DNA of 41,262 nt from a virus: IMG/VR virus record IMGVR_UViG_3300046836_000138, positions 1-41,262 of that record. One strand, written 5' to 3'. Below, piece after piece: positions 31,562 through 39,644 of the stretch. The translations under genes were made by a program, and so were the position numbers. Position 1 is the first letter of the stretch. Each line of letters begins with the position of its first letter. The notes under the pieces are model-generated. The model was not told the DNA's origin, made no database searches, and was given only the letters and a program-made list of their open reading frames with translations.

Positions 31562-32482
31562 TTACGGACCGTTAGAGCCGTATACTGCACGCGGGTCGCC
31601 CACTCCAACCGAGGTACGGAAGTAGGTAAGGCTCATCGCGTTCTTCGTGTTGAAGTCGTTGTCCTGCTTCATGTCAGGATGCTCACGCCAGAAGAAGAAC
31701 ATACCGCTCGGGCAGTCGGTTCTTACGAACCAGGCATGCGGCGAGGTGAAGTATGTGTTCAGCATGATCCCCTTCGGGAAAGCGTTCGTCGCCTTCAGCA
31801 CGTTTATATCGTTGTTGCCTGTTCCAGGCTGCAACACCGACTTCAAGATGCGGTTAGCGTTGAACCACTCCTGGCGATGCACATGGAGGGATTGTGGCAT
31901 CAGACTTATGAAGAGACCACGATCCATAGTGGCTCCCATAATCTGGATGCACATATCCTCCAAAGCAGCCTCTGACAAGTCCGCTCCCGGCGTCAGAGCA
32001 TTGGAGAAAGTACCTCCAGGCGCCTGAACGTGGGCCGTGGAAATCAGAGACTGGCCATCACCAGTAGTGAAGAAGGTCGTTGAGAAAGCATTGTTGTAGG
32101 GGAAGACCGCAATCTGCTCAACACCTTGGTTGACGGAGAAGGCGTTCGCCCTAGAACGACGCGTCGCAACTTCCTTGTAGAGGTTATCCTGCATTTCTTC
32201 ATAGGTGACAATCCACCCCAGCGAGTAAGGAATGTGCTGGATAGTGGTGATGACACCCTGAATCTCAGAATCATAGGTTCCCGGTCCACCTTCCGTCTTG
32301 ATGGAAGGAAGTCCGAATCCAGTGATCTGAACGAGACGCTCATAGGCCTGCTCCGAATCGTGGATGTCCCAGAGCTGCGTGTACTGAGCAGTATGCTCTT
32401 TGTACACTTGACCCCAGGTATCGTAGATTCCAGGCCAGAGTAGCGCCGGATGATTGCCTGTGCTGATTGGACCTGCGGGCAT
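31562..32482 (-). CDS. Major capsid protein (306 aa)
   Basis: It has a good ribosome site (AGGAGA). The chain has the phage-head pattern VQITGFGLPSIKTEGGPGTYD, then ITTIQHIPYSLGWIVTYEEMQDNLY and a C-terminal SMSLTYFRTSVGVGDPRAVYG. The order 'F...TGFG....EG.....YDS...G......Y.LG..VT.E...DN' matches HK97-fold major heads of the Mu gpT-like type. Its neighbours (scaffold and decoration upstream, hairpin downstream) support this. Confidence 0.85.
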   Translation of the reverse strand: MPAGPISTGNHPALLWPGIYDTWGQVYKEHTAQYTQLWDIHDSEQAYERLVQITGFGLPSIKTEGGPGTYDSEIQGVITTIQHIPYSLGWIVTYEEMQDNLYKEVATRRSRANAFSVNQGVEQIAVFPYNNAFSTTFFTTGDGQSLISTAHVQAPGGTFSNALTPGADLSEAALEDMCIQIMGATMDRGLFISLMPQSLHVHRQEWFNANRILKSVLQPGTGNNDINVLKATNAFPKGIMLNTYFTSPHAWFVRTDCPSGMFFFWREHPDMKQDNDFNTKNAMSLTYFRTSVGVGDPRAVYGSNGP

Positions 32483-32496
32483 GTTGGTCTCCTATC

Positions 32497-33111
32497 TCAC
32501 GCAAAGCCAACAGTGCCAGCGTTGAACTCGTGGTTGTTGATGTACGCGAGCCAGCGCTGAGATGCACCAGGGGCATTATCCGAACGCTGCACAAGCTGCA
32601 GCAACTTTAGCTGAAGTGTTGCACCGACTGCCTGGTTGGTATTATCAACTGTCCAACCAGAAATGAAGCCGTTGTTAGTTCCAGCTACCAGGTTTGCGTT
32701 CAGGCCGATGTCAGTGATCGGAATAGGAGTTCCTGTAGAGATCTCCTGAATCTCGAAGATTACATCGGGGTCATCCACTACCATGACGTAGTAGTTCTTC
32801 GTCTTGGTAGCCGGAATGACGGTAGAAGCGTACGGCGCCGCTGGGTCTCCACCGGGACCGCCGTAGATCGTACCACCCATTCCAATAAGAACGCCACGAA
32901 GCGCGTTCCCAGTTCCGCCGGTAGCCAGCTTTACAGCTGCCACACCGTTTGCATCAGCACCGACTGTACCATCAGTTGCAACTGGATCGCCTATCGCGTA
33001 GGCAGAACCGTTAGTGCTTGCGATGAAGTACATGCGGGCCTGTCCACTCCAGGTATTCCCGTTCCGGTAGGAAACAGGAGCTAGCCCGAAAGGAGTGTTA
33101 AGATTAGCCAC
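32497..33111 (-). CDS. Capsid-associated (decoration-type) protein (204 aa)
   Basis: GTG start with GGAGGG before it. It starts ANLNTPFGLAPVSYRNGNT, which is a known opening for proteins just upstream of major capsid genes, and is beta-rich (AYAIGDPVATDG, GVLIGMGGTIY). The C-terminus has QRSDNAPGASQRWLAYINNHEF. Probably a capsid stabilising or decoration protein; gene order supports this. Confidence 0.68.
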   Translation of the reverse strand: MANLNTPFGLAPVSYRNGNTWSGQARMYFIASTNGSAYAIGDPVATDGTVGADANGVAAVKLATGGTGNALRGVLIGMGGTIYGGPGGDPAAPYASTVIPATKTKNYYVMVVDDPDVIFEIQEISTGTPIPITDIGLNANLVAGTNNGFISGWTVDNTNQAVGATLQLKLLQLVQRSDNAPGASQRWLAYINNHEFNAGTVGFA

Positions 33112-33134
33112 TATGGCCCTCCATTAGGTTGAGT

Positions 33135-33671
33135 TTAAGCCTTCTGCTTCCGCTTAAACATATCAGGGACAACGCCTTTTTTCGTGTAGCGCATTTGGCG
33201 GTCTGCGTTTATTTCAGCAGGGTTTCCTTCCGCGCCAACTGTGCCAGACAAGAAGGAGTCAACGACTGGTTGAATCCGTTTCTTAATGTAGTTCTCCATG
33301 TCTTCGTCCCAGAATTCTTTCTTGAGTTTCATTAGGTAGAGACGAAGGTATTGGCCGCTAGGCCCGACGCCTTCTTGTGCAGGAACGCTAACCCTGTCAC
33401 CCATGTCTGTGCTGCCTGAGTCCTTCCCAAAATCTGAACCTACCCTAAATGCAGGAAGGTAACCATCTATTTCTTCTTGCTTTACCCACTCCCAACCACG
33501 ACGCTGTGCGCCGGCAATTCTTCCAGGTTCACCCCTAAAGAAGTAGAGGATGTACCCTGGAACTACATCTTCTGGAATATAGAGCTTACGTTCAGGGTCA
33601 AAGTTCAGCTCTCGATCTCTGCGAGGCGCACCCTCATTAGCAGGATTTACCTTGCTTTCGAATTCGCTCAT
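33135..33671 (-). CDS. Hypothetical head-region protein (178 aa)
   Basis: ATG 33671 overlaps the upstream stop (ATGA), so it is chosen over a longer form. It has a charged N-terminus (PRRDRELNFDPERKLYIPEDVVPGY), then a folded middle (GAQRRGWEWVKQEEIDGY) and a basic C-terminus (KKGVVPDMFKRKQKA). It lies between scaffold and decoration genes; possibly a capsid or scaffold cofactor. Function not recognised. Confidence 0.66.
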   Translation of the reverse strand: MSEFESKVNPANEGAPRRDRELNFDPERKLYIPEDVVPGYILYFFRGEPGRIAGAQRRGWEWVKQEEIDGYLPAFRVGSDFGKDSGSTDMGDRVSVPAQEGVGPSGQYLRLYLMKLKKEFWDEDMENYIKKRIQPVVDSFLSGTVGAEGNPAEINADRQMRYTKKGVVPDMFKRKQKA

Positions 33672-34513
33672 GGTTTTAGGCTCTGTGAGAAGAAGACTTT
33701 GGCATAGTAATTCTGCCATTCAGCCAAAGTCTTGTATTGTTTATCGGGGCCTACACGAAAGCGTGCTTCATCAGCAACAATCGCCTTAGCGTCAGCAGAG
33801 AGATCAGTGTAGCCTTTTCCATTAGTAGCACCACCTCCAGCTCCAGCCCCTCCAAGGGTAGAGGTGTCTACCTTAGCATGCTTTGGTGGAGGGTTGAATT
33901 GAACATCTACTGTGGAAGAGACCTTATCCCAGAAGGCGGTGCCTTTAAGGTCAGGCTCAAGGCGCCGAATACGGGAGGCTTGGTAAAGAGCATACTCGCT
34001 CTTATCTGGATCTATTCCAAACCATTCGTTCCGCTCACGCCAGGAGATGAATTCCGGAGTGTAGGTAGTCTGGGGAGTGCCCGCCTGCGGCGGGGGATCG
34101 GACTTCGCGGGAGCAGCGGGCTTTGCGGGGGTCGAAAGGAGCTCTGCAAGCTGATCCGTGAGCTCTGCCACCGCCTCACCGTCGCCGTCCTTCGTGGCGA
34201 CAGCGATCCGTGCCTTCAAGTCCGCCCGCAGTTCCTCACGGTCAGCCGTGGCATCTGCAACGCGGATTTGCTCTAGTGTCTGCACAGAACGCTTCGTATC
34301 CTCGAGTTGCTGTTGCAGCTTCTCACGCTGAGCACGCTCCTGCGAGAGTTGCGTTTCAAGGTTGCGCTTCGCCTTGTTCAGGAAGGGGATGAAAGTCTCT
34401 GCGCGCTCCAGAAACACATCCGCATCTGCCCATTTACCAGGATCCCCCTTGAATTCTTCTTGGGGAATCCAGCCGTGTTCTTTTGCTTGTGTACGCTGTT
34501 CGTCAGTTGCCAT
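33668..34513 (-). CDS. Scaffolding protein (281 aa)
   Basis: ATG 34513 (MATDEQRTQAKEHG) follows AGAGAGG and overlaps the upstream stop. The N-terminal part resembles 'EEWKGDPDKWVDA..F..R' scaffold openings (EEFKGDPGKWADADVFLERAE). A long coiled coil (about 50-135: NLETQLSQERAQREKLQQQLE) and a Pro/Ala linker follow, then a C-terminal helical domain. Composition and position between portal and capsid fit a phage scaffold. Confidence 0.78.
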   Translation of the reverse strand: MATDEQRTQAKEHGWIPQEEFKGDPGKWADADVFLERAETFIPFLNKAKRNLETQLSQERAQREKLQQQLEDTKRSVQTLEQIRVADATADREELRADLKARIAVATKDGDGEAVAELTDQLAELLSTPAKPAAPAKSDPPPQAGTPQTTYTPEFISWRERNEWFGIDPDKSEYALYQASRIRRLEPDLKGTAFWDKVSSTVDVQFNPPPKHAKVDTSTLGGAGAGGGATNGKGYTDLSADAKAIVADEARFRVGPDKQYKTLAEWQNYYAKVFFSQSLKP

Positions 34514-34874
34514 TCTGGGCCTCTCTAGTGACTGCGGCGAAGATGTCATTGCAGTTGACCATCCGATACTGGATTCCATCGGCAGGCCCAACAGCGAGAT
34601 ACCCGGAGAACTGAGCCAGAATAACAATATCACCGCAGCGAGCCCTAGGCTTCTTCCACAAAGGGATTCCCAGGAAGCTGGCTCGTTCGTTATCCCAAGC
34701 CATCTCTCCAACCTCAACAACTGTCGCCTTTTGTTCGAGTAAAAGTGCACGTTCCTTTACCGGCTCGGGAAGAGCAATCAAGCTCTTCTTCTTCACCTCT
34801 TCCACGTAAGGCTTAACCAAAACTGCTTTCCCCAGGGGTTTTAGACCCGAGTCGTTCTGCGTGAGTGCCGTCAT
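34503..34874 (-). CDS. GroES-like co-chaperonin (123 aa)
   Basis: It has the GroES fold pattern: LKPLGKAVLVKPYVEEVK, a mobile-loop-type segment (KSLIALPEPVKER), ATVVEVG, then RARCGDIVILAQFSGY and MVNCNDIFAAV. Hsp10/GroES proteins cap the GroEL chamber; T4 gp31 is a known phage version needed for capsid folding. Placement between portal and scaffold suggests it helps fold the capsid or portal with host GroEL. It is somewhat longer than GroES (about 95-100 residues), mainly at the ends and in the middle. Confidence 0.72.
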   Translation of the reverse strand: MTALTQNDSGLKPLGKAVLVKPYVEEVKKKSLIALPEPVKERALLLEQKATVVEVGEMAWDNERASFLGIPLWKKPRARCGDIVILAQFSGYLAVGPADGIQYRMVNCNDIFAAVTREAQNGN

Positions 34875-35115
34875 CTATCTCTCCTATGAACACATTATAA
34901 TCCAAGTCAATCAAACTCGCCAATAATGAACATTGCGCCTCGGCCCTCGCATTGGCAATCGCGGTCGAGAAGTGATCCGTCACAGTGAATTCCGCATTAG
35001 CCCACTGTTCTTTAAGCAGGTCCCGCTTCTGCCGGAGCAGCTCCCGGTATGCCCGCGCCGCCAGCTGGCCCGCCCAGTTGTCCCACTCCTCCCTGTCCGG
35101 TACCTTGTCCACCAT
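34813..35115 (-). CDS. Small portal-adjacent conserved protein (about 101 aa)
   Basis: The frame is open through the portal end (104-base overlap) and into the co-chaperonin gene (62-base overlap). ATG 35115 lies after an AGAGG-type site; a GTG one codon earlier is an alternative. DREEWDNWAGQLAARAYREL ... EFTVTDHFSTAIANARAEAQ and a C-terminal IDLDYNVF match a small family that often follows portal genes ('W..FTD....A.LNA.A.G'). Function unknown. Confidence 0.64.
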   Translation of the reverse strand: MVDKVPDREEWDNWAGQLAARAYRELLRQKRDLLKEQWANAEFTVTDHFSTAIANARAEAQCSLLASLIDLDYNVFIGEIDDGTHAERLGSKTPGESSFG

Positions 35116-37123
35116 CACCCTCTGCTTTCTGAGCTTCTAGCTCCATCTGTTTCATCAAGAGATCTATATGTTTTCCGTATATTTCATCCTTACCTTTCGC
35201 CACCTCAAGCTGGGCTTTGAATGCTTCAAGTTGCTGGCTAGCCGCCACGCCCTGGGCTTCTGCCATAAGCTTAGCCGCTTGAGCTTCTAGCTGGATGATC
35301 TTCGCCTGATTAAGCTTGCGATCTTCCATCACTTCAATGAGGAACTGTTGACGGTCAAGTTGAAGCTGAAGCATCTTAGGCTGTTGCTTCATCTGCTCAA
35401 CCATAACCTTGTAGTTCGGAAGCGGAGGAACCTTTCCAGGTCCAGGATAGATCACATCCACTCCATCAACGCGTAGCGCCTTCAGCCACCGCTTCTCGAC
35501 CTCTTGCAGATTATACCCCTGTGTGGTCATTGCGTTCTGTTTGAGGGCCTGCGCTTGCATCAGCCGCATGTTGTCCGAAGTCACGTTCGGGTCTGCCACA
35601 GGGCAAATCTCACTAGGGTCGCCAAGGTAATCTTCCCGCTGCACCCAACCCTGGCGAGAGCCAAAGTTCTTTTTGAGCGGCATGTACATAGCGTTCAACA
35701 CGTAAAGCTTGCGGAACTCTTCCTTCATGCACTGCCAGTGTGTTTTGAAGGTCGCATTGTAGATCTTCTGCCCCATCTCAGCCATTCGCCTATGCGTCTC
35801 CGCCGGCGTGTTCTGGCCAGGGTTCTCTCCCACAGTGGCATCGTGCGCACCGCTTACACGATTCGCGTACTCAATTAGGAGCCCCAACAGGTTGAAGAGA
35901 ACCATGCTTGGTTCGCCGATAGGCAAAGGAACCATGCTCTTTTGCAGATCATCTCCCGTTGAATCTACGTGAGTCCACGTAAAGGGGCTAAACTGGTGAA
36001 CGCCGCCGCGAATCTTTGCTCCGCGCCCAAGAAAGCCTCCCCTTGTATTCTGCATCGTTCCAGCATCCAGCAGCTGATTGATGGCAGAATTCACCGACTC
36101 ATTTAGGGGTCCAAGCAGCACCCCAAAGCCTATATCGTAAATGCCCCCATCAGGGGAGGGGATGAATCCATACTTGGTGAAGTACTCCTGGGAACGAATC
36201 CGTAAGACTTCTGACCGCACCTTCTCCACATCCTGCCAGTCAAACCTCGTAACGATGCGAACGATCTCCTGAGAGGAACTTTCCAGCGTGATGATGTAAG
36301 GCTCGGCGTATCCATCCCCGTCCAGGTCCAGAAGACAGTGCTGTTCAAGTGTAGTGAATGGCGTGGTCTCGTCTGGTTGGGGGGTAGATACGCCTTGCCG
36401 GTTGTCTCGTTTTGCGTCTTGATGCGTAGGTGAAAGCGGCTGTGCGTTACCTTGGAACCAAGCTGTGTCCCGTACATCTCGGTAGACGCCAGTCACTGAA
36501 TTCTCATAAAGCTCATTTCTGAACTTCTGCAGCACCTGCGTCTTGCGCGGAGATGTCTCCACGGAGGTAGAGTAGTAATCCAGCACCAAGTCCCGCGCCA
36601 GGACCATCTCACTGATGGGGAAGCCATGCTTCGGCGAGTAGTAACTCTTCTTGAACGTCGTGCCGACTATGCAATTATTCAAGATGAGTTTTGAATGCTG
36701 CGGCTCCCACTCGCGATCTTCCTCGAGGCGCTGGTAGCTCATATGAGCACCTATGCGCTCTGCTCGATCCTTTTTCTGACCCTTCGGATCATCCCCTACG
36801 ACGCGATATTGAACTACATCTGGCGGGATGATGAGCACTGGGTAGGCCATCGCGTGATACTGCATCGAGCCTACCGTGATGAGGGGGAACTTCACGTTCG
36901 CGCAGTTGGGCCACGGAAAGTTCTTTGCCTCAGCGATCTGTAGCGCCAGGTTCATCCCAGCCTCTGCGCGGCGCTCCCACTTGAAGCGGCTCTGCCGATC
37001 TCGCTCGAACCCCTCCCACACAGTGCTACCAATGGTTGTGAGATCACGGTCGCTAAAGCGGTCGCACAAGTTCACCTCTTTCGTGACTTGTTCATTTAGC
37101 TCAATGTGCTTTTCAAGATTCAT
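35012..37123 (-). CDS. Portal protein, P22-like (703 aa)
   Basis: Length and pattern fit podovirus portals: a core with NFPWPNCANVKFPLITVGSMQYHAMAYP, VGTTFKKSYYSPKHG, a conserved GVLLGPLNESVNSAINQLLDA and a late GAHDATVGENPGQN, then a Gln/Glu-rich helix (about 590-680) and a Gly/Gln tail. It forms the dodecameric ring for DNA packing and release. It follows the large terminase gene, separated by a gap filled by a palindrome copy. Confidence 0.85.
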   Translation of the reverse strand: MNLEKHIELNEQVTKEVNLCDRFSDRDLTTIGSTVWEGFERDRQSRFKWERRAEAGMNLALQIAEAKNFPWPNCANVKFPLITVGSMQYHAMAYPVLIIPPDVVQYRVVGDDPKGQKKDRAERIGAHMSYQRLEEDREWEPQHSKLILNNCIVGTTFKKSYYSPKHGFPISEMVLARDLVLDYYSTSVETSPRKTQVLQKFRNELYENSVTGVYRDVRDTAWFQGNAQPLSPTHQDAKRDNRQGVSTPQPDETTPFTTLEQHCLLDLDGDGYAEPYIITLESSSQEIVRIVTRFDWQDVEKVRSEVLRIRSQEYFTKYGFIPSPDGGIYDIGFGVLLGPLNESVNSAINQLLDAGTMQNTRGGFLGRGAKIRGGVHQFSPFTWTHVDSTGDDLQKSMVPLPIGEPSMVLFNLLGLLIEYANRVSGAHDATVGENPGQNTPAETHRRMAEMGQKIYNATFKTHWQCMKEEFRKLYVLNAMYMPLKKNFGSRQGWVQREDYLGDPSEICPVADPNVTSDNMRLMQAQALKQNAMTTQGYNLQEVEKRWLKALRVDGVDVIYPGPGKVPPLPNYKVMVEQMKQQPKMLQLQLDRQQFLIEVMEDRKLNQAKIIQLEAQAAKLMAEAQGVAASQQLEAFKAQLEVAKGKDEIYGKHIDLLMKQMELEAQKAEGDGGQGTGQGGVGQLGGPAGGAGIPGAAPAEAGPA

Positions 37124-37129
37124 AGGAGC

Positions 37130-37149
37130 GTTCCATGTTGGAACAGTAG
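37130..37149 (+). repeat. Dispersed palindromic element, copy 5
   Basis: GTTCCA-TGT-TGGAAC plus AGTAG. It fills almost the whole 26-base gap between the terminase stop (37150) and the portal start (37123). Both flanking genes are leftward while the AGTAG side points right, so its direction is not tied to transcription. Confidence 0.88.
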
Positions 37150-38604
37150 TTAATACCCCGTCACAGGGCTCTGCCCTTCGTACCTACGTGGGTCTTCCCG
37201 CTCGAGTGCGAGCGTCGCCTCGGGCGTAAAGTCATCCTCCTCAATCTGCTTGAAATCATCGAAGCCCCGCGACAAAAGGGCAGTGCTGTCAAACTGATCG
37301 TCGTGGGTTGCCTGCGACGTACCAGTGAAGCGAAGGTTCTCATCCTCATACCCTGGATACCATTCCGCCTTCTTGTCAAACCTCATTGCACGGGCGCGGT
37401 GTCTTTTTTGGTACGAGCGACCGCGGGTAGCTTTGTCCCTAACCGCTTTGATGGGGAAGATGTTGAGCCACTTGTCCCTGATTTGCATTTCGCGGTAGAG
37501 CATTGGGGCGATGGCTTTCCAGATTGTGTCATCTTCGACCCATTGGATTTCAGGGTTATGAGCTTCCTGGACTGCGAAGATCTCGTCCACAATACGGAGG
37601 GAGTGCCATCTTCCGATACGCTGATCAAGAACGTGGACAAGGTTCCTTGCACACTTACCTCCAATTGTGCAGGAGGTACGATCACTACTTTGTTTTTCGG
37701 TAATGGCGAAGTCCCAAGCAGCGCAGACCACTTTGGGGGCGAGGTAGTCTTCTTCCTCCATTCCGATGAAGTCATCACGCCTAAGGTAGGCTTCGTCGTG
37801 GTCGAAGGGGTCATTTAAGTATTCCTGTGAGTATCCTGCCGAATCATTGTCTGCAACGAACTCAGCGCGCTTCTGCCGAAGCCATCGTTCATCCCGGCCT
37901 ATAGGCCAAAGCAACTCACTGAAGTCATCAAAGCTCTTGTGAGCCCGCCAGAGCTTGTGGGTCCAGGTCTCATTCCGCATCAGCCGGCTTAGTAGTGAAT
38001 CCTCATGTAGTATTGTGCCATGTACGCGGATTCGACCAGTCTTTGAAAGCGCCTGCTTGGCCGCCCGAAAGAACCAGTGCCTGAACTTACGCCGGCGATC
38101 TTTGTTTTGAACTTGTTCGTCGTCTTCCATATCATCGCAGACCATGAGGTTTGGTCGCTTCCCATTCCACAGGCGACCGCGAATCCGCTGCTCAGCTCCA
38201 CGAACAAGGATGCGAAAACGGTGTCCGTCGTCCATCTTTACAATCACCTCAGTCTTCTGATCCACCTCGAACTCCACGATGCCGAACTCGCGCCGCAAGT
38301 CTTCATTCGAGTGTAGCTCCTCACTTATGTTCCCAAGCTGTTCCTGCCCGGATTCCTCTGTAGAGCCCACTAAGATGACATAATCCGACCATCTGAAAAG
38401 CACCTCTGCCAAGATATAATCCATCGTGAAGGCAGTGCTTTTCGCATGATCCCGCGGTGCGGCGATGGCTACCTGCGGCAGCTCGAGGTTCGCATAGAGC
38501 GCCCAGCCATCCCTATGGAACTGTGGTGTGGGCGCAGGACTATCATACCGGGGACTTATGAATGTTCCTGCAAAGGCTTCAATGAGTGCAGCGCTTGGCT
38601 TCAT
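37150..38604 (-). CDS. terL: Terminase large subunit (484 aa)
   Basis: Walker A APRDHAKST (49-57), Walker B LMVCDDME (153-160), a C-motif-type HGTILHED near 195-202, and a nuclease domain with D298 (AAWDFAITEK) and a C-terminal THDDQFDSTALLSRG carrying the late acidic residues. It pumps phage DNA into the head and cuts it. The first codon overlaps the stop of a 56-residue gene. Confidence 0.9.
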   Translation of the reverse strand: MKPSAALIEAFAGTFISPRYDSPAPTPQFHRDGWALYANLELPQVAIAAPRDHAKSTAFTMDYILAEVLFRWSDYVILVGSTEESGQEQLGNISEELHSNEDLRREFGIVEFEVDQKTEVIVKMDDGHRFRILVRGAEQRIRGRLWNGKRPNLMVCDDMEDDEQVQNKDRRRKFRHWFFRAAKQALSKTGRIRVHGTILHEDSLLSRLMRNETWTHKLWRAHKSFDDFSELLWPIGRDERWLRQKRAEFVADNDSAGYSQEYLNDPFDHDEAYLRRDDFIGMEEEDYLAPKVVCAAWDFAITEKQSSDRTSCTIGGKCARNLVHVLDQRIGRWHSLRIVDEIFAVQEAHNPEIQWVEDDTIWKAIAPMLYREMQIRDKWLNIFPIKAVRDKATRGRSYQKRHRARAMRFDKKAEWYPGYEDENLRFTGTSQATHDDQFDSTALLSRGFDDFKQIEEDDFTPEATLALEREDPRRYEGQSPVTGY

Positions 38605-38771
38605 TGCTTTGTGTAAAGGAAGCCGCAGCCCCGAAGCTGGTTCAGAATCTGCTCACTGAACACCTCTTCCGGTTCTAGCGGCACGGTGAGCCCATGCACA
38701 TCCCGAATCATCGTCATTACGAGAAGCAACCTCGAAAGGGACTCTGAATCCAGGCTGGGAATGTGACTCAC
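38601..38771 (-). CDS. Micro-protein upstream of terminase (56 aa)
   Basis: GTG 38771 overlaps the upstream stop (GTGA) and the stop overlaps the terminase start (ATGA), the same tight coupling as the neighbours. The product is SHIPSLDSESLSRLLLVMTM, then RDVHGLTVPLEPEEVFSEQI and a short CGF end. It looks folded and helical. I do not know the family. Confidence 0.62.
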   Translation of the reverse strand: MSHIPSLDSESLSRLLLVMTMIRDVHGLTVPLEPEEVFSEQILNQLRGCGFLYTKQ

Positions 38772-39082
38772 AGAAGCTCTGGAACGACAGCTAAAAAGGC
38801 GCTCTTCTCAAGTATCTGCGAGGAGCTTGTAGTCGCTGTGCAAAGCAGCTCGTAGATGACGCCTAAGATTCCTCCAGTAATGTTCTGCGAAACGATCGTC
38901 CTCGTGGCGCTCGCAGCGCCTGAGATGATGGCACTGGGGGTAGCATCCGTTCCGCTGAAGACGGAGGCCGTAACGGTCTGAATGAGGATGGCCTCGAAGG
39001 GGGCAAGGTCCGACGTGAAGTCGAACTGGTAGGTTTTCGTTTCGCCCGTGTACTTTGGGTCAAAGATTGCTTGGCCACTCAA
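38768..39082 (-). CDS. Small beta-sandwich phage protein (104 aa)
   Basis: TTG start overlapping the upstream stop (TTGA), with GGTGGGGA before it. It has FDPKYTGETKTYQFDFTSDL, then VTASVFSGTDATPSAIISG and a C-terminal ITGGILGVIYELLCTATTSS. This pattern ('Y.FDFTS.L..GE.I..V.....SG.D..PS..') is familiar in phages as a small beta-sandwich protein near packaging genes, probably a head or tail fitting. Function not known to me. Confidence 0.68.
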   Translation of the reverse strand: MSGQAIFDPKYTGETKTYQFDFTSDLAPFEAILIQTVTASVFSGTDATPSAIISGAASATRTIVSQNITGGILGVIYELLCTATTSSSQILEKSAFLAVVPELL

Positions 39083-39210
39083 TCTTCGTCCCCACCTTCA
39101 CTATCAAAGTTCCCCAAGCCACCACCCCTATCACAGTCCCACGGGAACCCATCCTCATCATCACTCTCGAGGGGTGAGGGCTCATAATCCGGCTCCGGGA
39201 CTCGAATCAC
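39079..39210 (-). CDS. Acidic micro-protein (43 aa)
   Basis: GTG 39210 overlaps the upstream stop and its stop overlaps the next TTG. An AGAGGA site lies about 10 bases upstream. The product (IRVPEPDYEPSPLESDDEDG, then FPWDCDRGGG...) is very acidic and Gly-rich. Support is from tight spacing and an open frame in an otherwise overlapping cascade; it has no homologue I recognise. Confidence 0.55.
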   Translation of the reverse strand: MIRVPEPDYEPSPLESDDEDGFPWDCDRGGGLGNFDSEGGDED

Positions 39211-39272
39211 TTGTAGGGCGTCCTCTTGTGACCAGGACCTTTGCCCTTACCGCGCTTATTTACTTGGAGCAT
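39207..39272 (-). CDS. Basic micro-peptide (21 aa)
   Basis: It has a perfect GGAGG site 6 bases before ATG 39272 and ends in a GTGA overlap with the acidic gene. The product is MLQVNKRGKGKGPGHKRTPY plus K, 8 of 21 residues Lys or Arg (9 counting His). It could be a nucleic-acid-binding peptide or only a translation link. Its size makes this tentative. Confidence 0.48.
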   Translation of the reverse strand: MLQVNKRGKGKGPGHKRTPYK

Positions 39273-39411
39273 CTGCCGCCTCCGTCTTGTTAATGCCTGT
39301 TTTGTCTTCGATGGCAGTAATGCGCACTTGCAGGTCCTCGATCTCCAGGGCTAGCCGCGCTGCCACCTCTCCATTGAAATGCGACCGCAGAAACTCTTCC
39401 AGCGAACTCAC
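39256..39411 (-). CDS. Small coiled-coil protein (51 aa)
   Basis: GTG 39411 overlaps the upstream stop (GTGA). The product SSLEEFLRSHFNGEVAARLA continues into a short coiled coil (LEIEDLQVRITAIEDK) and a polar tail. It overlaps the micro-peptide by 17 bases in another frame. No family recognised. Confidence 0.56.
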   Translation of the reverse strand: MSSLEEFLRSHFNGEVAARLALEIEDLQVRITAIEDKTGINKTEAADAPSK

Positions 39412-39644
39412 GATGTAACCTCCAGTGGCCGAACTTCAAGATTACAGCTGGTAGTCTGAAAGCTCCCCTCCCCTGTGCAGACGTGACCGCTGCCCTTTAC
39501 AAGAACGGGCTTGTTCAACTCGCCAAGGCCTTCCAAGCCGTCCTTGATGTACTCCACAATAGCCCTGGGAATGTACTTCTCAATGACCATTGCGTCTTTA
39601 GCTACCTGAACATCTTTGTAAATCTTATCTATTGACCAGCTCAC
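39408..39644 (-). CDS. Small conserved-type protein (78 aa)
   Basis: GTG 39644 follows GGAGGTGG and overlaps the upstream stop. The product SWSIDKIYKDVQVAKDAMVI, then IPRAIVEYIKDGLEGL and a beta-like end (NKPVLVKGSGHVCTGEGSFQ) resembles small phage packaging-region proteins with a 'VP..IK..I...L........V.G.GH' layout. Function unknown. Confidence 0.62.
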   Translation of the reverse strand: MSWSIDKIYKDVQVAKDAMVIEKYIPRAIVEYIKDGLEGLGELNKPVLVKGSGHVCTGEGSFQTTSCNLEVRPLEVTS

